Source of the DNA: Isoetes taiwanensis
Lineage: Eukaryota > Streptophyta > Lycopodiopsida > Isoetales > Isoetaceae
DNA length: 64,000 nucleotides
Assembly (NCBI GenBank): GCA_021234155.1
Contig: JAJEKV010000102.1
Coordinates: 3,387,193-3,451,192 of the forward strand
Reading direction: 5' to 3'
The position numbers were made by a program, and so were the translations under genes. Below the pieces are notes generated by a model, which saw only the letters and a program-made list of their open reading frames with translations, was not told the origin of the DNA and made no database searches. This document shows, in pieces, positions 1-10,375 of this stretch. How positions within the stretch are numbered: the first letter of the stretch is position 1; every line of letters begins with the position of its first letter.

Positions 1-691
1 TCCTACAATTATATCTTGAACAACTAAAACAAAGCATAAAATAAAATAACAATGCACAGTGGAAGAAATATATCGAAATAAAAAACCATTTTGAGTACCA
101 TGAGGGACCAATTAATAAAGCACGTAAAACATCCATCCTTTTTTTCATCCACACGCATCGCAAATACTGGATTCCCATTCCAAAGGCAAATGTTGTTGCA
201 AGGGCCTTAATTTCTTTTGATATATCGACATTCTCTTGTGATTATGAACTCCACCATTATCAATGCTTGTTGAACAAGGCAAATTCCCTTCAATGTGATT
301 TTGAAATAATGTTTGTAGTTTCCATCTTGTCCGCCATAGATACTAGTCCGAATTGTGTTTTGACTTGCCAATATAGCGGTAAAACAAATTGCTTCATTTC
401 TAGGTTTGTTTCAACATCCTTCAATAGTACACCTTTGAAATGTAACTCAACAAAATTTTGTAAATTTTCATAACATTTGAAAAGTGCTCGGCTAGACTAA
501 TATCAAGGTTTTCCTTCCTTTTACATCCTGGAATGATGCAACATAATCTTGGATAAAATATTCCGGTGATCTTGTTTAATAAAATACTTCTCTTGCCCAA
601 ATTATTGCTAAAGGTTTCATCCGGTGAACTTTCGGTTTAATGACAATGAAGGAATTAACTTTCTTTGTGCAGGGCAAATTGCATTTATAAG
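1..691. other. Intergenic, no gene recognised
   Basis: AT-rich sequence with only short open frames. Nothing resembling a known domain, RNA gene or repeat boundary was seen. It runs into the decayed tandem unit on its right. Confidence 0.5.
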
Positions 692-2165
692 AGAGACCAT
701 TTTAAAATAAAGGCCTTTCCTTTTCGTAATGTCAAGCATTGAGTCATTTGAAGCCAAATAAACAAGGACCACGGGGAGAATATTCCTCCATTAAAGGAGG
801 ATACTTTATGAATGACCCAAATTCAGATTCACTGTGGCTTTTTCTCCAAGATTTTCCCAAATAACCTAAAGCTTATTCAATGTGCTTATCAAAATCTAAT
901 TCCGCTGCCTTTGGCCGGTCGCCATGAGTCGATCGGGTTTTTATGTAGGCACCTCCTCCAAAACGTTCCCCCTTGCCCGACCGTCTTTTGGCTCCTGTCA
1001 CACTTTAGCCTTGAATACAATCTCCTTCCTCTACTTTTGTGAATCATTGCCCGCGGGAATGCTTCAAATATGTCTCTCATGTCGAAAAGTTGACTATATA
1101 GCTCGGCTTTGCTATTCTATACATTCAAGATGGAATTCTGAAGTTGGTCCTTCACATTGGCAAACTCAATCCATGTCCCACACCAAGCAACATTCTTGTG
1201 TTGTGCAAATCCAAGAAGTAGTGTTACTCCTCTTGTTTCCATCCAAAAATCTAAAGAAACTTGTTTCTGAACTTAACTGCTTTATAACTAGACCTCTCGC
1301 CATGAGCTTGTTGCCTTGTTCAACATGACAATTTGAACTCATCAGAGTTGAAACCGATGAATCGACCCACATAAACTGTTGTCAAGTGGGGATGTTTCTA
1401 CCTTCTCCTCAATTATTGAGCCGAGACCATTTTAGGCAAGGCGGCCTTTCCTTTCCGTAATGTCAATCATTGAGTCATTTGAAGCCAATGAACAAGGACA
1501 GGGAGAGAATATTCCTCCATGTAAAAAAGAGAGGATCTTGTAGGGCCAAAGCGGGAGGTTGGCAATCTTTTTGTGGCTTCTTCCTCCAAGATTTCAGCCA
1601 AACTGAACCTAAAGCTTCTTCAATGTGCTTATAAAAATCTAATTCACTTGTGTGATCGCCATAGTCGATCCTGCTTTTGGTGGTAGCACCTCCTCCAAAA
1701 CACGTTCCCCTTGCCCAGACCGCCTTTGGCTCTCAACTCACGCTAGCCTTGAATACAATCTCCTTCCCTCTTGCTTTTGTGAATCTTTGCCACGGAGTAA
1801 ATGCTTCAAATATGTCTCTCATCTCGGAAAGTTGACTATATAGCTCGAGATGGGCTTTGTCTATCACATTCAAAGTGGAATTGAGTTAGTTGTCCTTTCA
1901 TCGTTGGCAAACTCAATCCATGTCCCACCAAAGACATTACGAGGGTGTGCAAATCCAAGAAGTAGTGTTACTCCTCTTATTCCATCGAATAAAATCTAAG
2001 AGAAGCTTATGTTTGAACTTAACCACGTTTTATAACTAGACCTCTCTGGTTGCCTTTATTCGGCATGACAATTTGGAACTCGTCAAGTTGAAGCCAGAGC
2101 AAAGAATCAGCCCACATAAAAGCATTGTCAAGTGGGGATGTTTCTTACCTTGAATTATTAGTAGA
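692..2165. repeat. Tandem duplication of a decayed ~740-bp unit
   Basis: Two diverged head-to-tail copies, about 692-1430 and 1432-2165, share long matches. Examples are the segment beginning GAGACCATTTTA, the phrase on genes ending ATTCCTCCAT, the stretch CCTTGAATACAATCTCCTTCC, and the end GTCAAGTGGGGATGTTTCT. Both copies read in broken frames on either strand, and small indels separate them. The minus strand has coding-like patches (for example 889-1080 and 1166-1372), so the unit may derive from an old transposase or host exon, but I do not recognise the family. Confidence 0.75.
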
Positions 2166-3193
2166 GATATAAATTTGAAATTCTTTGAAGGAGTGTTTCT
2201 ATCATGCGGGTACTAATGAGGGCGAGACATTCGCATATCTTTGTTCAAAATAGGGTGATATAGACAATCATAATGGGAATGGGAGAAATGTATCCCTTTG
2301 CTCTTTCCTTTCCAACTAAATCAACCGAAAAACTCCGGCTCACTCAATTCCATTGCATCTACAAATAGGGCACAAAAATCACAAAGACGAGATAAAAAAG
2401 TTGTTTGCGGGTTCCAAACTCCTTTTAAACATAATAATACTGGACAATGGACCAAGTGATCATAGGAAAAGTTCTTGCTAAAGTAAAATCTTACGCTTTG
2501 GGCCATCCATTGAGATGTCTGCTTTTCAAACACTCTCTACAAAATTGATCTTGCGTGGATCCACGAAGAACAAATCTTTGGCTTTAAGGACTTCACAAAG
2601 TTCACATTTGCGTTACATATCTAAAATAATTCAAAAAATGAAACGATGAAATGAGAAAAGAGTTTTACGACATTTATGCAACCCTATGGAATGCTTGACA
2701 ATTATCAAAATATTAAGAACCCAACTTCTTGCAGGAGATTACAAACATTTGACCCGAGAATTATAACGTTTCTTCTTCATATCCTTCCGCCTAAAAGTAC
2801 CTTTTAAATTTAATCTCTCTAATTTCCAAAGCATAACCACCAACGCTACCCCCGAGATAGACATCTTTGAATTTCAAGTTTTTTCTCCAAATGGTCCCGA
2901 ATCAGACGACTATGAGGTCAGCCGACATGCACAAAAATCCCAACTGGCTGCAACGTGGATAATCTCAAATTGCTTCAAAGTCTCAACTCGCGTTTGTGCA
3001 AACGTGCGAAAAATAATAATAAAGGTGCCGCCATCACCGTCGTGTAAAAAAAGCTCATCGTTTTACACGCACCATCGCCAAATAGCGCAGGCAAAATAGG
3101 GCCTCTTTGGTTGCACGTAAATCCAGCCTAAGAGGAATATACGAAGATCCCTATTTTCCCTGAAATTTGCCATAACGCTGGAACGAGCAGAAG
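2166..3193. other. Intergenic / upstream region of the CDC26-TTM3 pair
   Basis: No coding sequence is recognised. The last 200 bases before the CDC26 start are richer in GC than the rest and would hold its promoter and 5' leader, but I cannot point to a convincing TATA box or transcription start. Confidence 0.4.
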
Positions 3194-3416
3194 ATGATGC
3201 GCCGGAAGCCTACACGATTAGAGCTCAAGGCAGACGACAAGGAAGAATTCGACGAGGCTAGACGTCGATCTGCCGCTGCAGCAGCCGCAGCTGCTTCTTC
3301 AGCTGGCACTGCGGCGCCTTCCTCCATCTGCTTCCAAATCTACACCCAGCGTTCTATCCCTTGCAAACGAAAGGACACGGCTTTCCATCCAGCAGCGCCT
3401 TGGTCTCGCCGATTAG
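3194..3416 (+). CDS. CDC26: APC/C subunit CDC26 (frame lesion near the middle)
   Basis: The protein starts MMRRKPTRLELKADDKEEF, the diagnostic N-terminus of CDC26. CDC26 is a small subunit of the anaphase-promoting complex, an E3 ubiquitin ligase that drives mitotic exit, where it stabilises the TPR subunit APC6/CDC16. A poly-alanine stretch follows, as in plant homologues. Read straight, the frame continues into an atypical tail ending at 3448. A +1 shift around 3310-3322 instead gives a Ser/Pro-rich linker and the basic end RLSIQQRLGLAD with a stop at 3414-3416, which fits the short family length much better. I infer one extra base there, from decay or an assembly error. TTM3 starts 66 bp downstream on the same strand, which is the bicistronic arrangement reported for land plants. 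The identity of the N-terminus is clear; whether the gene is intact is not. Confidence 0.82.
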
Positions 3417-3482
3417 GGTTAGTCATTGTTTTCTATTTACTAGGCTAGTTCTAGCAGTTTAACCTACCCATCTCAGAAAGGT

Positions 3483-4086
3483 ATGGAAGTAGAAGTTAAG
3501 TTGAGGACTGCCTGATGCTGAAACACACCAGAAAGTGGCGTCACTTTTGGAAATGTATCACAAAAAAACCCATATGCAACAGAATATATTTTTTGATGGG
3601 AGCAGAGGAGAGCTTAGTGCAAAGAGGGTAGTTTTAAGACTTCGATTTTATGATGAGAATGCTCGTTGTGTGGTCACTCTTAAGGGCAAAGCAATAATTG
3701 TAGATGGGATAAGCAAAGCTGAAGAAGTTGAGGAGGATGTGGATGTCAGTATTGGCCGTGAATGTGTTCAAGATCCGTCAAAGATAGTGTCTTTGGATTG
3801 TAGCATACTGAAAAAGGTTATTAAAGATTTTGATTGCCATGACTTTGTGTGTCTAGGAGGCTTTAGAAATGTTCAGTAGTATTTTTTTCATTGGGAAGGA
3901 GAAACACTAGAACTAGATGAGTCCACCTACACGTTTGGCACTACCTTTGAGATTGAGTGTGAGACTCCCGATCCAGAAAGAATTCGCCCTTTATTATGTG
4001 AATTTCTGGAAGCTAATGGTATTCCACATTCTTACTCCACATGTTCAAAGTTTGCTATCTTCAGATCTGGGAAACTGCCCGAATAA
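3483..4086 (+). pseudogene. TTM3: TTM3-like CYTH-domain triphosphatase (TTM), with frameshift and in-frame stop
   Basis: Triphosphate tunnel metalloenzyme of the CYTH superfamily. Plant TTM3 hydrolyses inorganic tripolyphosphate. The start MEVEVKLR carries the signature ExExK motif. After it come the tunnel strands with VVLRLRFYDE, CVVTLKGKA, the acidic EEVEEDVD, FVCLGGFRN, the LELDES strand, FEIECE, and the typical end KFAIFRSGKLPE, so the whole domain is present at about the expected length of 200 residues. Two lesions break it. One extra base follows codon 8 (near 3507), after which the frame becomes LPDAETHQ. An in-frame TAG sits at 3877-3879, just after FRNVQ, beside a run of seven T. 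Otherwise similarity continues to the natural end, so decay is recent or the lesions are sequence errors. It follows CDC26 on the same strand, and co-transcription is expected from the known pair. Confidence 0.85.
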
Positions 4087-4688
4087 TCCTTTGTCACTCT
4101 GAGAATAAAGATCTGGAGTTATTGGTTGCAAAAATTTTACAGATTATGCGTCACCACATCTGATATATCTGCCATGACATGAAATTTATTGTGTACTTGG
4201 GCTGTGTTTGTCTTGGTTTTCGCACAATTTGAATTTAAATGATGAATTGCCCATACAACATTACTTATGTGTCCCAAAATTACGCAACACAAGTTGTCGT
4301 CTTGGTTTGGAATCTGTGGCTTTCTTGGCCTATAACAAAGGATTCAAAAGAATATCTATGCATTTCAATTCAAAAACACAAACAAATTTTAAAGAAAGAG
4401 AGATTCAATATTAGTAATGCATTTCTATTCTACTTCCAACTTCATCCTGCCCATTTTCTGTTTTGCCTTTGCATCCCTTGCAAGTGCACCTTTTATTTGT
4501 TAATAACGAGAATGCAAGCTGTGACAAAATGTTTAATGGTAAATTTATAATGAAATTGTCCCATGTTTTGTATTTTGGGTTTCAAGTTAGGCACTTCTAA
4601 CACCAGAGCTTGGAAAACTCTATTCCAATTCTAATCATACATGGCAGAAATCAGGACCAACAATGCGTAATTTGAAATCCAACAATTC
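4087..4688. other. Spacer between TTM3 and the PPR gene
   Basis: AT-rich, with short open frames only. It should contain the TTM3 3' UTR and the PPR promoter. No specific signal is convincing. Confidence 0.45.
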
Positions 4689-6743
4689 ATGCCTGGGTTC
4701 CAACTACGTCGTATCCTTGCCGCGCATGTTCATTGGCATGAATCGAGCGCAAACAGGTACGTTCTCTGTGGTATGGCTGCACTTTGTTATTGACGAACTA
4801 TTTTTCGCCTGATTATACCCTACAGGTCTATTCAAACGTTGAATAAACTATGTGGGGATGGACTCTTGGACAAGGCTCTCGATATTGCTCAGTTCCTGAG
4901 CGAACAGTGTTTTCCCTTAAATAGAAATCATGCATATAGCATTTTGCAGATCTGTGAGAAAAGAAAAGATATTCAGTCTGGCAAAAAGGTGCAGTCCCTT
5001 ATGATTCATGGTGGACTAGATGCAATTGCAGTCTTGGGTGATCATCTAATTCGATTATTTTCATACTATGGGAGTCTGGTTGAAGCGAACCAGACATTTG
5101 GTAGAATTTTAATGCCTGGTGCGTACACATGGTCTGCCATCATTCTGGCAAATGCCAAGCTTGGACATAGTTTAGAGGCCCTTGAATTGTATAACAAAAT
5201 ACAATTATCTTACATGGAACATGATAAGCACGTTTTTCTTCCTGTCCTGAAGGCATGCACAATGACAAAAGCACTTCTCTTAGGAAGAAGCATCCATCAC
5301 ATGATACTTCAGAATGAATTGAGATCAGATACTTTCATTGGCAATGCGTTGATCAATATGTATGCCAAGTGTGGGAGCCTTGCAGAGGCATGTAATGTGC
5401 TTGATGGCCTGCAAAACAGAGATGTAATATCCTGGAATGCAATGATTGCAGGGTATGCTGAGCACAGCGAGCTATCACTGGCTTTAGATTGTTTGAAGAA
5501 AATGCAGGAAGAAGGCATATTGCCAAATGTGTATTCATGGGGTGCAGTCCTTGAGGGTGCTGCTCAACAAGGAGAGGCTTTTCTAACTTTTGAATGTTTT
5601 GAGAAGATGCAAGAGGAAGGCATACAGCCAAACCTTGTGATATTTTTGAGTGTATTAAAAGCATGTACAAGCATCATGGCAATAGAGGAGGGTAGGCTCA
5701 TTCACGATAAGATCCTCAAGTCCGGCATGCATACTGATATTGTCATTGGGAGCACCTTAATTGATATGTATGGCAAATCTGGTGGTGTGGAAGAAGCCTG
5801 CAAAGTCTTTTCCAATTTGCCACACTTAGATTTAGTATCATGGAATGCCATGATTGAGGCATATGTCCAGAATGACAAAGGTATAATAGCTCTAGAGTAT
5901 TTTGAGATAATGCAACAAAGTTGTCTGAAGCCAAATGAAGTTACATTTTCGAGTGTGCTGAAAGCATGCTCTAGGGTAGGTGCAGTACAACATGCTAGGC
6001 ATGTTCATGAGCAGTTCCTTAATTGTGGACGCCAATCGGACATTGTTGCCAACACCCTTATTGATATGTATGCAAAATGTGGCAGTCTTGAAGAGGCGCA
6101 TAATATTTTTGACAAATTGAGAGTTCAACATATTGTGTCTTGGAATTCACTAGTGGCAGGCTATGCACAACATGGGGAAGGGCTTTTGGCTTTGCAATGT
6201 TTTGAAAAGATACAACAAAGAGGATTAAGCCCAAATGAGGTATCTTGTCTTAGTGTTTTGACTGCTTGTAGTCGTGCTGGCTTAGTGGATGAAGGCCACT
6301 GGTATTTTAGTTCCATGGCAGAATATCATGAGATTGTGCCAACCAATTTACATTCAAGTTGTATGGTTGATCTTTTAGGTCGTGCAGGTTGTCTGGTTGA
6401 CGCAAAAAACTTTCTTCATAGGGCATTCCACACTGGGTTTCTGGGATGGATGTCATTGCTTAGTGCCTGCAGAATGCATGGCAATGTTGAAGTAGGGAAG
6501 GACTGTTTTGATCAGGTTGTTTGTTTAGATTCCGACTGCACTGCAGCATATGTGATTATGGCAAACATCTATGCAGATGCTCATATGGTGGAAGAAGTTG
6601 AAAAGATAGAGAAATTGAAGCTTGGGAGCTGCAATATGATGAATAAACGGGACTTTGTTGAAACATGTCAGGATCACATGTATTACAGTTGTGAAAACGT
6701 TTCCAATCTCTATCAATTTGGATCTAACTTTTCGTATCTATGA
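4689..6743 (+). CDS. PLS-class pentatricopeptide repeat protein, lacks DYW domain
   Basis: A predicted organellar RNA-binding protein of 661 residues after removing a 69-bp intron (4757-4825; donor AACAG|GTACGT, acceptor CCCTACAG|G). The first exon supplies an ATG at 4689 and a basic N-terminus (MPGFQLRRILAAH...) of the kind expected for mitochondrial or plastid targeting. Without the splice, the long frame has no ATG near its start. The body is a run of P, L and S repeats with hallmarks such as NALINMYAKCGSLAEACNV, DVISWNAMIAGYAEH, LIDMYGKSGGVEEA, SWNSLVAGYAQHGEG, CMVDLLGRAGCL and WMSLLSACRMHGNVEVG. An E1-like segment follows (AAYVIMANIYADAHMVEEVEKI), then an unrelated 45-residue tail. The E2 and DYW domains expected after E1 are missing, so any editing role would need a DYW partner in trans. 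The PPR-DYW gene at 37.6-40.3 kb is related in style. Confidence 0.9.
4757..4825 (+). other. Intron of the PPR gene (69 bp)
   Basis: The GT-AG boundaries are GTACGT and CCCTACAG. Removal keeps the frame (68 nt of exon 1, then a G completing an Arg codon) and connects an ATG-started basic leader to the PPR array. Confidence 0.75.
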
Positions 6744-7099
6744 GCCTTATAGTTGCTGACCAGCTCCAATGGTTGCAAGTTCAAGGGATCAGCTTCTTTT
6801 ACTGAGAAGTGAAAAACACCAGATTGCCACAAACTGTAATAGTACCCACAGGTCTACGTGGATTATAGTCGATGTACATACAGGTGAGGAGCACTGGAAA
6901 ACACTAAGTTTTCTTATGTCTCTTTCCTAGTACATTCAGTATCTTATGGTAAATTTCAGATAATTAACATTTAAACCACAAACAAACAATAAACAAAAGG
7001 GATACCTGGAGCAATTGAAGAACCTGGGAGGGGCGTTCAATGTGTAGAGCAGTTCGAGTAAGACGTCCAACATGTAAAGTCGAGTAAGCCTTTTGTATA
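6744..7099. other. Spacer downstream of the PPR gene
   Basis: No gene is recognised. Probable 3' UTR of the PPR gene followed by sequence leading into the foldback at 7100. Confidence 0.45.
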
Positions 7100-7208
7100 G
7101 GGGGTAACCGTTTTGGGACCCCTTTCTGTTCTTGGCATGGCAATTTCGCGACTGGCGGATCGAAATCCCCTGCCAAGAACAGAAAGGGGGATTAGATTGG
7201 TTACCCCT
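7100..7208. repeat. Long imperfect foldback (pre-miRNA-like or MITE-like hairpin)
   Basis: A perfect 19-bp inverted repeat (CCCCTTTCTGTTCTTGGCA at 7119-7137 against 7171-7189) is nested inside an outer pair (GGGGTAACC near 7101-7109 against GGTTACCCC at 7199-7207) and encloses a 6-bp inner pair (ATTTCG / CGAAAT). Together these give a hairpin of about 109 nt with internal loops. The size and shape would suit a plant small-RNA precursor or a miniature foldback transposon. A related CCCCTGCCAA...GAAAGGGG stretch occurs near 8767-8791. Confidence 0.7.
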
Positions 7209-7329
7209 ACAATATCATAATCGGGGAGCTGAATGACTCAGTGATTCTGTTTGATCTCTAACCTGTGCAGCCAGTGATGCAGAATCGAAGAACCCAACTG
7301 CAATTCCGTGTTCTTGGCTGAGTAGACGT

Positions 7330-7793
7330 GGGCGCATCAGAATGCACCGCCGGAATAAAACTGTGATATTGGAATCCCTTTTCAAAAAGCTTACCCTTTT
7401 ACAACTTAGTAAAGCAGACCCTATGCTCTCCTTCCAGAGCTGTCCAGCCTATAGTCAGATCCAGGCTCGCTACACCCTCTTGGTGCGACCTAGTCTGCCA
7501 CTGCACGAGCTACTCAGTACGCTGTCAGTTCGGTCCCTTGGCTCCTACCTCCAGGAGGTTTTGGATCTGCGGACTCACCTCTGTCCCCGCACGCCTACTT
7601 GAGGTGCCGGGAATTCATGTGTATATGTATATTTGTACAGCTGCCAGCAGGCTTGTTGCTGCGACGGTTTTTCCCTCGTAAGGGGGTTTTATAATCCGAG
7701 TGACAACAGGCTTGCTGCACCCGTGTAATTTGGGTCCCATAGGCCGATTGGCCTCCGCGGACGATAAAAGAACCTTCCTTCCTTCCTTCTCTT
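7330..7793 (+). mobile_element. LINE 3' end fragment, (TTCTA)-family relative
   Basis: The open frame 7342-7602 resembles the C-terminal end of the LINE ORF2 found elsewhere in this window (CPAYSQIQARYTLLVRPSLPLHELL). It is followed by the family's 3' UTR, with the phrase GGGTCCCATAGGCCGATTGG then CTCCGCGGACGATAAAA, and a simple CTTC-type tail at 7774-7793. The 5' part is missing, as is usual after incomplete reverse transcription. No target duplication was identified. Confidence 0.7.
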
Positions 7794-8819
7794 GAATTTG
7801 GAATGCAATTATATTCTCAAATAAGCAAATGTCATAGACCTATGAATTTTCCAATTTTGGCCTTGAAGCATTTTGCAAATTTCTATAGAGGAAAGTGGGT
7901 CGGATCAAGATGGAGCAAAGGAATTTAACTAAGACCATAATGAGGAGTAATGTTGTGCGGTACTGTGATCTCATCTCTAAAGAGATCTCATCTCTAAAGA
8001 AAAGTGGGCTTGAGCTAGATACAATCTTACCAAATGCTTGGTTGGCATTTGATACTAGGTGTAGCAAATTTCTATAATCTTCAATATTCATTATTTTTCA
8101 TTCCTTATATCGGTTTTTCTGGTAAGGTTGATTGTCGGCCGTCGATTCTCGGTATATTCGTAGGATTGTTCCAGATCCACGGATATGAACACTCTGCCAG
8201 AAGAAACGCATGACAAATCCTATGGTCCAAATAAAAAACCACCACACTACACTGTCGGCTTGTGCCTGTGTCGGCCTGTGCATGACCATCACCACACTGT
8301 CAGCCTAGAACTCTGAGTTTGAATGGCACAAACAGTCTTTGCAAGTCTTCGCCACCGAACTCAATCCTGCTACTCAGTTGCTGCAATCCGCACACCTGCA
8401 ACCCTAAGCATCCCAGCCGGAATGTCGCCCCTAAGCAACCCAGCCGGAGTGTCGCCCCTAAGCAACCCAGCACCTCGTGGCTTGCCCAAGAATCCTCTAC
8501 TGCTGCTGCCCTGACTAGATCTGTGCTCACTGCAAGATTTTGAACTAGTTCTGCCCTAACTAGTTCTGTGCTGACTCCAAGATTTGGCGCCGCAATCAAT
8601 CGTCTTCCTGGGTCTAACTGTAAAACTAACAGACACAACTGCTGATACCAGGGCTGGAGGATTCGAATGTGGACTTAAATATCCGGGATTCCGCCCTCAT
8701 CAGAGCCCTCCGATTTCTCGAGCAAGGAGCGTTTTCCCCTTCAAACGCTGTGGAGATCCGTTGGCACCCCTGCCAAACAAAGAAAGGGGCATGCATCCCT
8801 ATCCTTCCATACTCGGACC
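7794..8819. other. Transposon-derived filler with a short tandem repeat
   Basis: No intact gene. 8403-8470 holds about 2.5 copies of a 27-bp GC-rich unit (CCCAGCCGG...GTCGCCCCTAAGCAA). Around 8517-8575 ACTAG-TTCTG-type phrases recur. GCTGATACCA at 8641-8650 is close to a reversed initiator-Met primer binding site, so part of a minus-strand LTR may lie to the right, but the match is imperfect and no second LTR was seen. Confidence 0.4.
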
Positions 8820-9600
8820 ATGCACACAAACCACAAAAAACAAAATGCATGCCATAGCCTATTTTGGAATGCTGCTTTTGACTGGCCAACAAACAGCTCA
8901 AGTCACTCAAAAAAATACACTCCAAATGCATTATATGGTTCGCCATCACCAGACCTTCCTCTTGCATGGGTTAGATTGCCACATTATGGTAGATATTGCA
9001 TCCACAGTACATGTTTTCTCTTACCTTTACGGTTACATCTACAAAGGATTTGATAATGCCAACTTTCAAGTAACCCGCGAAAGGTACTCCACTTCCATAC
9101 CACCATCATTAAACAATGAATATAAAACGGTTGCAGAACCCTCGTCGCAGAATAATGATCGAGAAGAAAATACTATAAACCAAGTATCAGAACAAGGATC
9201 ATTTGAGCTATCCACTAGGCAATCTGCTAGAGGGACGAAATATATGATTACTTAAAGGCACGTTATTTATTGGTGACAGAAGCAGCTTGGAGAAAAATGT
9301 CATACGATATTACAAATAAATCCCCTGCTGTCAAATGCCTACCATTGCATCTACCACGTTCAAATACAAAATCATCATTAGATCGATATTTCTTACGACC
9401 TCTACATTCAGGAAGCTTACGCTATCCCTCTCATTGTATTTCCTTCCTTTTATTGTAAGGTTTAATTTGGTTGATACTTCTTTAAATGGTTTATACATGG
9501 GAAGTAGTTCAATTCTCAACCGGCATTTGATAGTTCACGTCAAGATGGGAAGTCGTTTTAGTAGTTCAAGATATTCTTTACATGGTTAAATCATCGATGG
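8820..9600 (+). mobile_element. Helitron Rep/helicase (Helitron_like_N) remnant
   Basis: Frame-broken but recognisable pieces of the Helitron replication initiator protein. They are LDCHIMVDIASTVHVFSYLYGYIYKGFDNANFQV, corresponding to the conserved INVEVASS...YLYKYVYKG block, and EIYDYLKARYLLVTEAAWRKMSYDITNKSPAVKCLPLHLPRSN (spanning about 9239-9356), corresponding to the conserved block E..Y...RY....EA.WR......KSPAV..L..HLP. These are followed by LDRYFLRP. A stop and frame changes separate the pieces, so no active protein is made. The HUH nuclease core and the SF1 helicase are not visible. It sits directly upstream of a cluster of host gene fragments, which Helitrons commonly capture. Confidence 0.78.
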
Positions 9601-9758
9601 TGTGTTTCAGTCACTTTAACATGCTTCACATGGCTAGGGTTGGTCTAAAGTCTTTGATAAGTCCAAAAATTTATGTTTGTTGAGTCTTTGCATGGGATCG
9701 TGTGAACGATTTTTTTTTTTGGGTTGCCCCTAGGGGGGCAATCCCTTGTTTATGTGGG

Positions 9759-9811
9759 TTTTTGGCATATTCATGGTATATGCTAGCATATACCTAGAAT
9801 ATGCCAAAACT
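9759..9811. repeat. ~50-bp near-perfect palindrome
   Basis: Arms GGCATATTCATGGTATATGC and GCATATACCTAGAATATGCC (9764-9783 and 9786-9805) match at 18 of 20 positions around a central TA. The match extends outward through TTTTGG/CCAAAA. A second small hairpin, TTGCCCC-TAGG-GGGCAA, lies just upstream near 9724-9742. It could be a recombination-prone cruciform or the remains of a terminal inverted repeat pair. Confidence 0.7.
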
Positions 9812-9954
9812 GCTAAAAACCTACTGTAAGCTGTAAATGTTAGGTCATCCCTGTTGCCAGGCGGCTGCTGTGCATACCGGCTAACCGGAAGTTTGGATGC
9901 ATGGAGGCCGATACGAAAATTTGGAACTATTCTTGAAACCTATAGTATTTTCTT

Positions 9955-10103
9955 GGACAGGGCTGCACTCAGTCAATCAATTGGCAAGAAAGAAACTGAC
10001 GGTGTTGTTTGGGAATTAGCTTTTCTTGCTCTGCCTGCACTTATTGCGCAAGCAATTGAACCCCTTGCGTAATTGGTAGACACAGCTTACATCGGAAGAA
10101 TAG
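9955..10103 (+). pseudogene. MATE transporter exon fragment (EDS5/DTX45-46 type)
   Basis: The frame reads VVWELAFLALPALIAQAIEPLA, stop (TAA at 10070-10072), LVDTAYIGRIG. This matches the first membrane helix of plant MATE efflux proteins of the EDS5-like group, where PALIGQAIEPLAQLVDTAYIGRIG is typical, so a CAA codon has become TAA. A donor-like GTAATT follows the exon at 10104. The next sequence does not continue the MATE protein, so this is a single captured exon rather than a gene. Confidence 0.72.
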
Positions 10104-10186
10104 GTAATTGTATTAGTTCAGATGAATTGTGGACTTCCAAGTAGTTAAAGTTAAAAATTACTATATCCATTTTCTTCAAGATGCAG

Positions 10187-10375
10187 GTCTTCTTTTAAGG
10201 TAAAGCCAAACGGGAACAGGAATGGAAGAACCTTGATTCTTCCAGGCTCTGCAGCATTGCCAATCTTGCTTCAAAGTGGCGCCGCTCTCGATGCTGGATT
10301 ACTGCTGGCAAATGAACCCAACAATGCTTTGTCACTGCCCACATGGACAATTCATGTTGCTAGTGTAGTGGAATG
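10187..10375 (+). pseudogene. DUF2499 / Ycf49-like exon fragment
   Basis: After an acceptor-like ATGCAG at 10181-10186, one exon reads NRTLILPGSAALPILLQSGAALDAG...NNALSLPTWTIHVASVVEW and ends at a donor GTGAGT (10376). LSLPTWxIHVSSVxEW is the hallmark of the plastid DUF2499 (Ycf49-like) membrane proteins, whose function is poorly known. The remaining exons of that family are absent. The exon lies on the same strand as the neighbouring MATE and CPSF160 pieces. Confidence 0.65.

Noticed and set aside
8641-8652. LTR primer binding site (reversed TGGTATCAG...)
   Set aside because: Only ten bases agree with the initiator-Met site, and no paired LTR or polyprotein was found.
8584-9255. A single 223-residue protein-coding gene
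   Set aside because: Only its second half matches a known family (Helitron Rep), and similarity continues in another frame beyond its stop, so it is a remnant crossing unrelated sequence.
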